Under the pieces are notes generated by a model that worked only from the letters and a program-made list of their open reading frames with translations, was not told the origin of the DNA and did not search any database. Below, in pieces: positions 14,974 through 24,082 of a stretch of DNA of 35,396 nt. The translations under genes were made by a program, and so were the position numbers. How positions within the stretch are numbered: position 1 is the stretch's first letter; each line of letters starts with the position of its first letter. The stretch lies in the NCBI GenBank assembly GCA_903857795.1, contig CAIOGM010000028.1, forward strand, positions 1 to 35,396, given 5' to 3'. Origin of the DNA: an uncultured Geobacter sp. (lineage in GTDB: Bacteria > Desulfobacterota > Desulfuromonadia > Geobacterales > CAIOGM01).

Positions 14974-17900
14974 CTATTTGCTGACGAGCCCGAACTCCAC
15001 CCGGCTTGGGGGTAATCCTGCCTCCTTGGGGAGCTCGAACAGAGCGCCGCTCTTCTCGAAAACCCGCTCCCGCGGGACCTGCGCCCGGGTGACGAGATAG
15101 TTCTTCACCGTCTCCGTCCTCTCCCCGGCCAGCCGGGTCAGCTCCTCCGTTCCCACCGGGGTGTTGACGAAGATCAGCTTCTTCATCTCGGGATCGGGAA
15201 GCTCCTTGGCAAAGCCGATGACGTTACGCGGCTTGGGGAAATTTTCCTTCCTGTAGACTGCCGCAAGCCAGCGGCTCGACTCCTCCGGCCCCATCTCCAG
15301 GTTGTCCGCGGTCTGGCCGGGGAGATTCTTCTTCTCCTTGACCAGCGCCAGGAACTTCTCGCTCTTCATCTTCTTCAGTAGCAGTTCCTGACGATATCCT
15401 TCCGGATCGCGCTCCTTATCGACAAATCCTGTGACCTCCAGATTGAGTGCCGGCCGGTCGGTGAGCAGCTTGCCGAGCTTGGCCAGCTTCCCGGTTTCCT
15501 CGCTAGAGAGCTCCGTAGAGCCCGGGGTGAAAGAGACTCCGCTGAAATTTTCCTTATCTCCGAAGGCGGCGGCCAGGAGCTTGAACGGTGAGGTGGCGGC
15601 TTTTTCAAGCAGATTCATGAGGATTTGTCCGACAACTTTCCAGACGCTGAATTGGGGGTCGTCGGTCCTGCCGGTGACCGGCAGGTCCAGGTGAATCTCG
15701 CCCCTGCTGTCCTTGAGGAGCGCGATGGCGAGCCGGACCGGCAGCTTCGTGGCCTTGTCGCTCTCCACGCTCTCACCGAAGGTGAACTGGTCGATGAAGA
15801 GCCTGTTCTCCGAAGCAAGCTGCCGCTTCTCTATGTGGTAGTTAAGATCCAGGAACAGCTTCCCCTTATCCACCGTGTACCCCAGGTAGGTGCCGGAGTA
15901 GGGGGTCAGGGGAGAGAGTTCGATGTCGCTGAAACTCACCTTCGCGTCCACGTACAAGTCGCCCCGCAACGGGTTGATCTTGCCGGTGATACTTAAAGGG
16001 GAGAGGTTGCGCAGGTTGCCCCGCAAGTCCAGATCGGCAAATTTCATCTGCTCCGAAGAGAGCCCGTTGATCTTCCCCCCCAGCTTGTACATGGTTGCTG
16101 AGAATTCAGGGTTGATGTGGTGATCGGTGAAGAGGAGCGTCCCCCCCTGGAGGGTCACCGCGTCTATGGCGATCTTTCTCGGCGCCGGCACAGCGGCAGT
16201 TGCCGGTGGTGCAGCCGCAGTAGTTTGGGCCGGCTTCGACTCAGATGAAGGGGCCGCCTGACTCCCGGCGACCGGTTGCGCTTTGCTTCCGTAGAGCTTC
16301 TGCAGATTGATGGTGGAATCCTTTCCGATGGTGACCCGGGCAAAGAAATCGGTGAGTGCGACCTGGTCGAGCTCCAGTGAGAACGGTTTCAGGACCCCCT
16401 TGATGCCGTCCAGGTGGAGGCTCTCCCACTTTAAGAGTTCCTCTCCGTCGTCCTCATCCAGGCTCTGAAACCGTCTGACAGCCACGCTCCCCTGGAGGTC
16501 GCCCGTCATCCCCTCCTTCGTCGCGGCGAGAGCCACCTTGAGCTCCGTGTCCATGAGACCGTCGGCGATGATGAGGTGGAGCTCTTCGGGGAAGTAGGCG
16601 TCAAAGGAGGTGATCGGAATCCCCTTGAGAGTGCAGCTGCCGTTGAAGCGGAGCGGCTCGATGCCGAGAATTCCGGCCGAGGCCAATGAACCATCTTTGA
16701 ACCCTGCCGAGAAGTTGAGCGGCATCCGGGCGCTTCCCGGACCGGACAGGTTCGCCAGAGAGAGAGTGCTCTTCTTCAGGGTAAAGGTGGGTGAACCTTT
16801 TTTTTGATGATCGGTGAAACCGAGATCCAGGCCGGTCACGGTGACGCTCTTTGCGGCGTACCGAAAAGGGATCGCCAATGTTGCCGCTGCGGCGCCCTTG
16901 ACCTCTCCTCCTGCGGCGAGATGAAGCAGTGTCAAAGGGGAGAGCTTGCCGTCGGCGCCACGTGAGGCGATGACACGCCCCCCCTTTATGGCCACACGCT
17001 CCACCGAACCCTGGCGCTCCTTCAGATTGAGAGCCCCGCCCTGAACAGTAACCTCTGGAATCCGGAGCCCCTCTTCCCCTCCGAACCCCAGTGCCAGCTT
17101 CTTGAGTGTCAGATTCAGATTGGCCACCCGGGGGCCGGCCTCACGGGTAAAGGAAAGATCGGCGGAGCCGTCGAGCACGCCGGATACCGGCCTGGTCAGC
17201 AGAGTGGTCAGATAGGGATACGCCGCTTCCAGCACCACTCCGCTGAAAACCCCCTTGCTGGCGATTGCCAACGGCGTCACGGAGAAGCTCCCGGAGAGGT
17301 CGAACCGCTCTTTCCTGTTGGTGGCGAAGGAGAGCGCGTACCGCGCACTGCTCTCCGGTCGATTCGAGAAACCGGTCAGATCAAGGGTGATGGGGGCCAA
17401 CAGAAGGTTGAAGCCTCCCGTTGGCAGGTCATCACTGAAAAGGAGTCGCCCCTTGGCGACGGCGACCTTGGCCACATTGACAAAAATCCGTTCGGTCTTG
17501 CGTTGTCTCATCCCCTCCCGGACCACCGCCTTGAGTTTCTCCTGTCCCGGACGGGGGGTCATATCCGGCGTTGCAGAAGAGGCCAGGAGTTGCATCAGGT
17601 TCACGATCCCCTGCCGGTCGCGGGAGATATGTAGCTCCGGTCCGGTCAACTCTACGGCATCTATATCGTAGACGCCGGCCATGATCCGTGCTTCCCTGAT
17701 CCTGACCGCCACGTCGTCCACACTCAAGAGCGGCCGCTCCCGGCGGTCTTTTATGCTGAGACCCGTGACTCGGGCGCTCCCTTTCACGATGAGCGCAGGT
17801 TCCCCAGCGGACATTATCCGGTGGGTGATCTGCAGGTCGGTTGTCACCGTTCCACCGACGAGCCTGACGGGGATGGTCGCGGGGAGGTAGGCGGCGTAGG

Positions 17901-18579
17901 TCGGGAGATCGAGCCCGTTGAGCCTGAGATCGACGATGGACTCCACCCGTGTGGCGAACGGCTTAAGCTTTCCCTCCAGGGAGAACGGTGCGCCGTTGAT
18001 CCGGGCGCTCATGCCGGGAGTTATGTAGCTCTCTGCCAGATAGGGGAGATTGCTGGCAAAGGGAATTCTGACCTCCAGGTTGCGCACCGTCTGCAGTTGC
18101 TCTCTGGCGGGGAGCCGGTCGGTGATATCCAGGGCCCCCTGCGTAACCCGGATGTTGTTGAAAGAGAAGCGGAACGGTTTCTTATCCGGGTCGGGTTTGC
18201 TCGTGGGGATGAGATCGGAAAAATTATAGGTCGTGGCATCCTTTCGAATCAGGTGAAGATAGGGCGACACGATATCAATCGAACTGACTACCGGAGCGCG
18301 GTGATAGATGGAAGCGGGGCTGATCTTCAGTCGGACCGAACTGCAGGCGAAGAAGACGGCGCTTTTCCCCTTATCGCTCAGGGTGATCCCCCGCGCCTCC
18401 ACCGTCAAGGTTAACGGGTTGAGCGACACCTTCCCAAAGCTGAGGGAACGGTCGTAACTCTTCCTGACAGCCTCAGCGCTCCGACTCCGAATTAAGGAAG
18501 GGAGGGCCAACGTGATGAACAGAATGATCCCTGTCAGTAACAGGCCGGCTATGCAGAGAGATTTTTTTAGAAGGGTCAT
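14974..18579 (-). CDS. Giant DUF748 / AsmA-like envelope protein
   Basis: A 1201-residue protein with one N-terminal membrane helix (LCIAGLLLTGIILFITLALP) and a very long periplasmic part. The segments NPLTLTVEARGITLSD, VSSIDIVSPYLHLIRK and LDITDR, and the later TGKINPLRGDLYVDAKVSFSDIELSPLTPYSGTYLGY, are typical of DUF748, a relative of the AsmA/TamB lipid-transfer proteins. A Pro/Ala-rich linker lies around residues 780-810. The C-terminal ~130 residues (FTPGSTELSSEETGKLAKLG, then LEVTGFVDKERDPEG) resemble an OmpA-type fold. A role in moving or organising outer-membrane lipids is inferred from the family. The start is supported by GGAGGA eight bases upstream. Confidence 0.88.
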   Translation of the reverse strand: MTLLKKSLCIAGLLLTGIILFITLALPSLIRSRSAEAVRKSYDRSLSFGKVSLNPLTLTVEARGITLSDKGKSAVFFACSSVRLKISPASIYHRAPVVSSIDIVSPYLHLIRKDATTYNFSDLIPTSKPDPDKKPFRFSFNNIRVTQGALDITDRLPAREQLQTVRNLEVRIPFASNLPYLAESYITPGMSARINGAPFSLEGKLKPFATRVESIVDLRLNGLDLPTYAAYLPATIPVRLVGGTVTTDLQITHRIMSAGEPALIVKGSARVTGLSIKDRRERPLLSVDDVAVRIREARIMAGVYDIDAVELTGPELHISRDRQGIVNLMQLLASSATPDMTPRPGQEKLKAVVREGMRQRKTERIFVNVAKVAVAKGRLLFSDDLPTGGFNLLLAPITLDLTGFSNRPESSARYALSFATNRKERFDLSGSFSVTPLAIASKGVFSGVVLEAAYPYLTTLLTRPVSGVLDGSADLSFTREAGPRVANLNLTLKKLALGFGGEEGLRIPEVTVQGGALNLKERQGSVERVAIKGGRVIASRGADGKLSPLTLLHLAAGGEVKGAAAATLAIPFRYAAKSVTVTGLDLGFTDHQKKGSPTFTLKKSTLSLANLSGPGSARMPLNFSAGFKDGSLASAGILGIEPLRFNGSCTLKGIPITSFDAYFPEELHLIIADGLMDTELKVALAATKEGMTGDLQGSVAVRRFQSLDEDDGEELLKWESLHLDGIKGVLKPFSLELDQVALTDFFARVTIGKDSTINLQKLYGSKAQPVAGSQAAPSSESKPAQTTAAAPPATAAVPAPRKIAIDAVTLQGGTLLFTDHHINPEFSATMYKLGGKINGLSSEQMKFADLDLRGNLRNLSPLSITGKINPLRGDLYVDAKVSFSDIELSPLTPYSGTYLGYTVDKGKLFLDLNYHIEKRQLASENRLFIDQFTFGESVESDKATKLPVRLAIALLKDSRGEIHLDLPVTGRTDDPQFSVWKVVGQILMNLLEKAATSPFKLLAAAFGDKENFSGVSFTPGSTELSSEETGKLAKLGKLLTDRPALNLEVTGFVDKERDPEGYRQELLLKKMKSEKFLALVKEKKNLPGQTADNLEMGPEESSRWLAAVYRKENFPKPRNVIGFAKELPDPEMKKLIFVNTPVGTEELTRLAGERTETVKNYLVTRAQVPRERVFEKSGALFELPKEAGLPPSRVEFGLVSK

Positions 18580-18764
18580 GGCGCAATCCTCCGAGCTTTT
18601 CTAGTGGCCTACCGTGCGGATGCAGCGACTTAAATTCGGCAGTTCCGGACTTTGTGCGATGAGTAGTAAACCACAGAATAGCACGAAGAGACACGAAGAA
18701 AATATTCCCTTCCATGTATATAGCGGTGAATATGGGGGTAAAACACATTTTTATACTTTTGGTG

Positions 18765-18793
18765 TTGACAACATTGTGACCCTGTGATAAAAA
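18765..18793 (+). promoter_or_regulatory. Promoter of tRNA-Asn
   Basis: Consensus TTGACA (18765-18770), a 17-base spacer and TAAAAA (18788-18793) lie 11 bases before the 5' end of the tRNA. This is the clearest sigma70 promoter in the window. Confidence 0.75.
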
Positions 18794-18804
18794 CTGGCTC
18801 TCAT

Positions 18805-18880
18805 TCCCCATTAGCTCAGTCGGTAGAGCAGGTGACTGTTAATCACCTTGTCCGTGGTTCGAGTCCGCGATGGGGAGCCA
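18805..18880 (+). tRNA. tRNA-Asn (anticodon GTT)
   Basis: A 76-base tRNA including an encoded CCA. The acceptor stem TCCCCAT pairs with ATGGGGA (18870-18876). The D-loop is AGCTCAGTCGGTAGAGC, the anticodon loop holds CTGTTAA with GTT, and the T-arm contains GGTTCGAGTCC. The gene is intact and is followed by a terminator. Confidence 0.97.
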
Positions 18881-18889
18881 TAAAAAACA

Positions 18890-18922
18890 AGCACTTAGGA
18901 GATTTTCCTAGGTGCTTTTTTT
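18890..18922 (+). terminator. Rho-independent terminator of tRNA-Asn
   Basis: AGCACTTAGGA (18890-18900) pairs with TCCTAGGTGCT (18906-18916), with one G-U pair, followed by a run of Ts to 18922. Confidence 0.9.
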
Positions 18923-18988
18923 GTGCTCTAAAAAAACGCAGTCGCTTCGTAGTCGCTTTTGAGACTGCTACAAGCTCCCAACAACGAA

Positions 18989-19025
18989 AATAGCCGTCCT
19001 CCATATCGGAGAGCGGCTATTTTTT
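18989..19025. terminator. Second bidirectional hairpin terminator
   Basis: AATAGCCGTCCTCC pairs with GGAGAGCGGCTATT (two mismatches), with T-runs on both strands. It would end leftward transcripts from the small secreted-protein relic and back up tRNA-Asn termination. Confidence 0.7.
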
Positions 19026-19052
19026 CTGGTAACTGAGTAACTCAGAAATTAC

Positions 19053-19371
19053 TCAGTTCGGGAAGAGACGCAGAGACGGGTTATCTTCCCACGGGTCTCC
19101 GGTCTTATGCTCATTCTCAACTCCAGCCTTATCCTTGTCCACAGTAGGACATGGATTTCTCACAGAGTTACTATCATCATGTGAGCCTGGCTTGGTGTTA
19201 TTGGCTATGAGCAGATATGGCGCCGATAGCTCATAGTCCATTATTGGCGAACTGCTCTCAATTGTTGACGCAGGGATCGACCACGGCCCCAACGACGGAA
19301 TTATTTTCTATGCTCTCGGATAATACCACTGAGGGTATCAGTGCCAGGACAAAAAGTAATAACCATCTCAT
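19053..19371 (-). pseudogene. Small secreted protein, probably frameshifted
   Basis: From an ATG at 19371 with GGGGGTGAG upstream, the minus strand reads a clear signal peptide (MRWLLLFVLALIPSVVLS) and then ~19 residues before a stop at 19258. A second frame, open from 19292 to 19053, continues with an 80-residue hydrophilic sequence (DYELSAPYLLIANNTKP and onward). The overlap of a start-with-signal frame and a tail frame, offset by one, suggests one gene of about 100 codons broken by a frameshift. The family is unknown to me. An intact 37-residue peptide is the alternative. Confidence 0.4.
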
Positions 19372-19577
19372 AAATCTCACCCCCATTTTTGATTTATTTT
19401 ACCGCGACTGGGCCCAGTTTACACCTTAGCTCATGAATGTAAAGACGGTCTACCGGTCGTACGTTACGGCGTAACGGCCTCGCAAGAATGTATGCGATGA
19501 CAAGTTTTAAGATGGCATAATATTTAGCTGAATATTTGCTATCTCTCCCTATAGGTTATTGTGGGGGAGGATGTTCT

Positions 19578-20165
19578 ATGTTCGTCGAGTCAATACCATT
19601 TATCACTCAGTGTATTTCCGAATTAGCAGTTGAGCTGCACCAACGGTATCCCAAGCAACACCTGAGCGGTATCCAGAAAAATGGTTGAGTTTCTGACTGA
19701 CGGGTATGATCCTGACAGGAACTCTATGCTGGAAAGCGTTTGTGCGAATGGGTTGGGTTCCTATCGCGTTGGCGCACTTTCGTGGATGTTCTGCAACTCC
19801 AAACTACCACGTGACTATCTGCTTCAAGCTAGCTTCTCACTTTTGATGCGAATATTTAACCTCAAAAGTGGCATTTTTGTGCTAGACGACACCGACCATA
19901 GAAGAGCAAAGACCACTTCACGCATTTTCGCTAACCAAAAGATTTATGACAAAAAGACGGTTGGTTATTGCAACGGTCAGTGTTTGATGTTCTTACTATA
20001 CTGGTAACGGATACGATTACCTTGCCGATAGGTATGCGTTTCTACCGTCCGGATCCCAAATATCGAGTATGAGAGAAAGAGAATAAGCGCCTGGTTAAAG
20101 CCGGGATTAAAGCCGCGATACGGCCAAAAGCACCAGAGCCCGATCAGAATTTCCGAGCAAAAACG
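19578..20165 (+). pseudogene. Degenerate DDE transposase (IS4-like)
   Basis: Three frames in succession carry pieces of one transposase. 19578-19688 holds FITQCISELAVELHQRYP. 19681-20007 holds the catalytic region VLDDTDHRRAKTTSRIFANQK and YDKKTVGYCNGQ. Bases from about 20007 in a third frame hold TDTITLPIGMRFYRPDPKYRV. LDDT followed by a Lys/Gly-rich loop and a Leu-Pro-(I/V)-G-x-x-F-Y block is characteristic of IS4-type DDE transposases. At least two frameshifts and a missing C-terminal half show it is dead. I could not identify terminal inverted repeats. Confidence 0.75.
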
Positions 20166-20213
20166 AGATTGCACTGGTAGTGCTGAACTGAAATCTAATA
20201 AGTGCGAACATTT

Positions 20214-20264
20214 TTAGTACTCAAGCATGAACTGCTCGTCTGTCATTTCTCTTTTCTTGGCCAT
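20214..20264 (-). pseudogene. Truncated gene start (16 codons)
   Basis: A strong GGAGGTGG precedes an ATG at 20264 and a short frame MAKKREMTDEQFMLEY, then a stop exactly where the transposase relic's sequence ends. It looks like the 5' stump of a gene cut off by the insertion or a later deletion. An inverted repeat GCAACT-TGGG-AGTTGC (20287-20302) lies just upstream. The original product is unknown. Confidence 0.4.
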
Positions 20265-20744
20265 GTCAACCACCTCCGGGTGCAGTGCAACTTGGGAGTT
20301 GCGGCCTGCCCCTTTTTGCAGGGAATATTTCTGTTATTGTCTGATAATATCAGTTGGTTATGTGGCGCAACCGCACGCAACCGGAGAGACTTCCGGCGTG
20401 GTGCGGTTGCGTCCATGCTACGCTGTCTATTGCTCTCGTTGGCGGTAATTTTGCGAACTCAGAGACGGATAACAATTCGCCAGCCGACAAGCTTCTCTCG
20501 GGTGCGGTCAAGGTGGCGGCGATTTGCTTCACCTCAGCGGGTAACAGATGTCTGGTACTCTCGATAAGTGGGTGTCGAAGAATATTCTACATCACGCCAG
20601 AATATTCTCCACGTGCTTGTCTTGTTCCCACAGAAGCTTTGGCACGTAAAGAAGAAATTTATTATCTAAATCAGCATAATAGATGTAAAACGAGAGTTGG
20701 TACGACTCTTGAATAAAGCCAGTGATAACGCCAGGAGGTTCGTC
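20265..20744. other. Gene-free relic stretch with a nested inverted repeat
   Basis: No convincing gene is present. The main structure is an inverted repeat GCAACCGCAC (20367-20376) with GTGCGGTTGC (20401-20410), enclosing a second pair CCGGA (20381-20385) and TCCGG (20392-20396). A frame on the minus strand (20532-20350) has no recognisable domain or ribosome site. The stretch ends with the AGGAGG that precedes the HMA relic. Confidence 0.5.
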
Positions 20745-20990
20745 ATGCGTACCAAAACTGTTAGTACCGCGCTCCCCGTCGCCACGGTCGTCACCCTGCT
20801 CGTGGGGCTCGCCTTCCAGCTCCGGGTCGGCGCAACTGCGGAAGCCATCGCAGTACTTCAGGCGACTGGCATGACCTGTGACCGTTGCTCAAGTACCATT
20901 ACCTTGGCGCTTGAAAGGGAAAGTGGGGTTGCCGTCACCGCTGTAGATGTAGCAAAAAGTGATTATGCAAGTATGAGAAGGTCAAGGCAC
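20745..20990 (+). pseudogene. Membrane-anchored HMA metal-binding protein, broken
   Basis: From an ATG at 20745 with AGGAGG upstream, the frame reads an N-terminal membrane helix (VATVVTLLVGLAFQL) and then an HMA domain with the metal-binding GMTCDRCSS motif and ALERESGVAVTAVDVAKS. The usual second half of the HMA fold is missing. The frame runs on into unrelated sequence around 20965-21026, where the DUF2318 relic begins in another frame. The intact ancestor would have bound Cu(I) or a similar metal in the envelope, in keeping with the cus genes downstream. Confidence 0.65.
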
Positions 20991-20991
20991 C

Positions 20992-21110
20992 CGGCGGGTG
21001 GTAACCATTCCAGTCGCCAAGTTTGACGACGGCAAGGAAATCGCTTTCTTCGTGGTCAAGGCCCCGGACGACAGCTACCGCGCCGCCTTTGATTCCTTCG
21101 ATCCCTGCTC
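20992..21110 (+). pseudogene. DUF2318-family fragment
   Basis: In a frame different from both neighbours the DNA reads VVTIPVAKFDDGKEIAFF, then [19 protein letters not shown]. This matches the conserved core of DUF2318 membrane proteins (a small beta segment, then an RAAFD-x-C motif). Only about 37 codons survive, with no start and no second cysteine. It is a deletion remnant fused to the ABC ATPase relic. Confidence 0.6.
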
Positions 21111-21493
21111 AACGTCATCGATCCGGGGCGGTCCGGCTCCGGAAAAAGTACCCTGCTTCCCGTCCTGGGCGGGATGAACCTCCCCACTTCCGGGGAGATC
21201 GAAATGTCCGGGGTCAAACTGTACCAGCTCCCCGGCAGGCTTGACCGGGTACCAAATCAGCTTTCCGGTGGCGAACAGGAGCCGGTCGCCATTGCTCGTG
21301 CTATCGTCAATGATCCCTACATTCTCCTGGCTGACGAGCCAACCGGCAACCTTGACTCCAAGACCAGCGAAGAGGTTATAGCGCTCTTCCGTCAACTGAA
21401 TGACGCCGGCCAGACCGTGGTCATGATTACAACCCGGAGAATGTGGCCTACTCCGGTCGCACCATCAGCCTGAAAGATGGTATTGTGTGCTGA
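21105..21493 (+). pseudogene. ABC transporter ATPase (MacB/LolD type), decayed
   Basis: The main frame contains a Walker A ([11 protein letters not shown]), the signature [15 protein letters not shown] and a Walker B ([13 protein letters not shown]), all of the MacB/LolD class. About 60 residues between Walker A and the signature are missing. The H-loop is destroyed by a frameshift near 21435, after which the original end, [12 protein letters not shown], is readable in another frame to a stop at 21491-21493. The gene cannot make a working ATPase. Confidence 0.75.
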
Positions 21494-21567
21494 GTACAAA
21501 CGATGCTGCCCAGGTAAAACGGGCGCCTTTAATACCCGGCAACAGTAGTAACATGAGAGAAGACACC

Positions 21568-22686
21568 ATGGAAAAATCGACCATCACCCGGACCACACTT
21601 CTGGCGGCAAGTATCGTTGGCATCAGTCTGCTGCACTATCTGACCCCGCTTCAACTCCACTACCTCCATGACATCTTCCAGCGGCTCTACTACCTGCCAA
21701 TTGTTCTGGCTGCCGTCTGGTTTGGCTTGCGCGGTGGGCTGCTCTGCTCGATTATGGTAAGTATCGCCTATGCTCCTCATATTCTCTTCCAGTGGGGTGG
21801 GCAGCTGACCATTGAGATGGAAAAATACCTGGAGATAGTGCTCTACAACATCGTTGGCGGTATGACCGGCCTACTGTCGCAACGGGAGCGTGAGCGGACA
21901 GCACAGTTGCAAAAAACCGCCAGGGGACTCGAAGAGTCATACCAGCAGCTGGAGCGCCAGTCCGAGCAGATGATCATCATCGAAGAGCAGTTACGACGTG
22001 CGGAAAAACTCTCAACCCTGGGAGAGATGGCGGCGGTTTTGGCCCATGAAATCCGTAATCCCCTCGGTTCCATCCGCGGTACTGCCGAAATATTGAAGGA
22101 CGACTACCAACCTGGTGATCCCAAATATGAGTTCATCGAGATCCAGATCAAGGAAACGGAACGTCTCAATCGGGTGGTAGAAGATTTTCTGCGCATGGCA
22201 CGGCCCCAACCGGCGGATATGCAATCATGCTCGGTGCAGGAAGAACTGGAAACGATTGCCACCCTGGTAGCGAACGATGCCAGGAAGCGGCACGTTCAAC
22301 TCACTCTGTCCCCTCCTGATGCACCACTAATAATCAAGGCTGATGGAGAGAAGCTCCGTCAGGCATTTCTGAATATCATCATCAACGCCTTGCAAGCCAC
22401 ACCGCCCGGCGGTAGCGTCATTATCTCCACGCGGAACTATGAGACAACAGCATGTGAAATCAGTTTTTGTGATTCCGGACAAGGGATTGAAGCAGAGAAA
22501 CTGGGACGGATTTTTGAACCGTTCTTTACCACCAAGCCGCAGGGAACCGGATTGGGGCTGGCGATCACCAAAAAAATAATTGAGAGTCATGGCGGGGCCA
22601 TAACAGTTGCCAGTGAAGTTGGTTGCGGGACAACCGTCACAGTCAGATTCCCGCTGCAGCATACAGCTAACGGAGGAACAGTGTGA
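21568..22686 (+). CDS. Sensor histidine kinase (NtrB/ZraS-like)
   Basis: A 372-residue membrane kinase that probably senses metal or envelope stress and phosphorylates the response regulator next to it. Three or four hydrophobic segments lie in residues ~10-105 (LLAASIVGISLLHYL, LPIVLAAVWFGLRGGLLC, IVLYNIVGGMTGLL) with almost no periplasmic domain. A coiled coil (~105-145) follows, then a HisKA domain with H160 in LAHEIRNPLGSIRGTAEIL, and an HATPase domain with N, G1 (DSGQGIE) and G2 (GTGLGLAI) boxes. The ATG at 21568 has GAGAGAAG upstream; longer starts at 21487 and 21553 are possible. It overlaps the regulator gene as GTGA. Confidence 0.92.
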   Translation: MEKSTITRTTLLAASIVGISLLHYLTPLQLHYLHDIFQRLYYLPIVLAAVWFGLRGGLLCSIMVSIAYAPHILFQWGGQLTIEMEKYLEIVLYNIVGGMTGLLSQRERERTAQLQKTARGLEESYQQLERQSEQMIIIEEQLRRAEKLSTLGEMAAVLAHEIRNPLGSIRGTAEILKDDYQPGDPKYEFIEIQIKETERLNRVVEDFLRMARPQPADMQSCSVQEELETIATLVANDARKRHVQLTLSPPDAPLIIKADGEKLRQAFLNIIINALQATPPGGSVIISTRNYETTACEISFCDSGQGIEAEKLGRIFEPFFTTKPQGTGLGLAITKKIIESHGGAITVASEVGCGTTVTVRFPLQHTANGGTV

Positions 22687-24056
22687 AAGCGAAAATTCTC
22701 GTAATCGACGACGACACCTCGTTGCGGCGGGTGCTTGAATATAACCTCCAGGAAGAGGGTTACGAAGTTCAGGCTGCATCCTCGGGGGAGGAGGGTTTAT
22801 ATCTGTTCGGACAGTCTCAGCCCAATCTGGTCATCACCGATATGAAGATGCCCGGCATGGATGGCCTCATGGTGCTCAAGTCCATCAAGGAGCGCTCACC
22901 GGAAGCGCTGGTGGTCATCATCACTGCCTTCGGGACGATTGACGTAGCGGTGGAGGCCATGAAGGCTGGAGCCCACGACTATATTACCAAACCGTTCAAC
23001 CGTGAGGCACTCAAGCTGACGGTCCAAAAGGCGCTTCAGTTCTGCAGCCTGGCTGAAGAAAACAAACGCCTGAAAAGTCAGTTGGCGGATAAAGCTGATT
23101 TCCGAACCATTGTCGGGTCATCCAAAGAGATGGAGAAGGTTTTTGATGTTATCCGCAAGGTCGCCGATACCGAAGCCGCAGTATTGATAACCGGTGAATC
23201 CGGCACGGGTAAAGAGTTGGTGGCCCGTTCCCTTCATGCCAACAGTTCCCGCAAAGAAGCCCCGTTTCTGGCCATCAACTGTGCCGCCATTCCTCACGAC
23301 CTGCTGGAGAGCGAGCTGTTCGGGCATGTCAAGGGGGCCTTCACCGGGGCAGTCAGGGACAAGACCGGTAAGTTCCAGTTGGCGGAAGGCGGCACCCTTT
23401 TCCTGGACGAAGTGGGTGAACTGCCGTTGGAATTACAGCCCAAGCTGCTCCGGGCGTTGCAGGAAAAGGAAGTGGAGCCGGTAGGCGGCACTACGTTGCA
23501 GAAGCTGGATGTGCGGGTCGTTGCTGCCACCAATCTGGATATTGACCAGGCGTTGGCCGCTGGGATCTTCCGTGAAGATCTTTACTACCGGTTGGCCGTC
23601 ATTCCGGTCCACTTGCCGCCGCTTCGGGAACGATGCAAGGACATCCCACTCCTGATCCGTTATTTCTGCACCAAGCACCATTACGAAAAAATCGCGTTTG
23701 ACAAGGATGCCCTGAATGCTCTGGTCATGTACTCGTGGCCCGGCAATGTCCGCGAGTTGGAAAACGCCGTGGAACGTCTGCTTATCATGCGCAGCGGTGA
23801 GACGATCACCATGGCTGACCTCCCGGATAAAATAGTGAAAGAAAACAAGCAACACCGACCTGACGCAGCGGTCATCAAGCTGCCCGATGAGGGATATTCG
23901 CTGGAACAGTTGGAGCGGGAAGTGGTCGTTAACGCTCTGGAGCGTAACGATTGGAATCAGGCTGCCGCAGCCCGCTTTTTACGGATTCCCCGTCACACCC
24001 TCATTTACCGTCTGGAAAAATACGGGATTACTCTGCCGGAGAAGAAAAATCAGTAA
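22683..24056 (+). CDS. Sigma54-dependent response regulator (NtrC family)
   Basis: A 457-residue activator. It has a receiver domain with phospho-acceptor D53 (VITDMKMPG), T81 and K103. An AAA+ domain follows with Walker A GESGTGKE (171-178), the sigma54-contacting GAFTGA loop (218-223) and Walker B TLFLDEVGEL. A Fis-type helix-turn-helix closes the protein (NQAAAARFLRIPRHTLIYRLEKYGI). When phosphorylated by the adjacent kinase it should drive a sigma54 promoter, presumably for the downstream efflux genes, though I could not find a convincing -24/-12 site. It starts with GTG at 22683, four bases overlapping the kinase stop. Confidence 0.95.
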   Translation: MKAKILVIDDDTSLRRVLEYNLQEEGYEVQAASSGEEGLYLFGQSQPNLVITDMKMPGMDGLMVLKSIKERSPEALVVIITAFGTIDVAVEAMKAGAHDYITKPFNREALKLTVQKALQFCSLAEENKRLKSQLADKADFRTIVGSSKEMEKVFDVIRKVADTEAAVLITGESGTGKELVARSLHANSSRKEAPFLAINCAAIPHDLLESELFGHVKGAFTGAVRDKTGKFQLAEGGTLFLDEVGELPLELQPKLLRALQEKEVEPVGGTTLQKLDVRVVAATNLDIDQALAAGIFREDLYYRLAVIPVHLPPLRERCKDIPLLIRYFCTKHHYEKIAFDKDALNALVMYSWPGNVRELENAVERLLIMRSGETITMADLPDKIVKENKQHRPDAAVIKLPDEGYSLEQLEREVVVNALERNDWNQAAAARFLRIPRHTLIYRLEKYGITLPEKKNQ

Positions 24057-24082
24057 GAACTTTACCAGACAGAGAGGTCTTT

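Noticed and set aside
18805-18880. tRNA-Asn as an attachment site of the decayed strip
   Set aside because: I found no second copy of its 3' end in the window and no integrase next to it.
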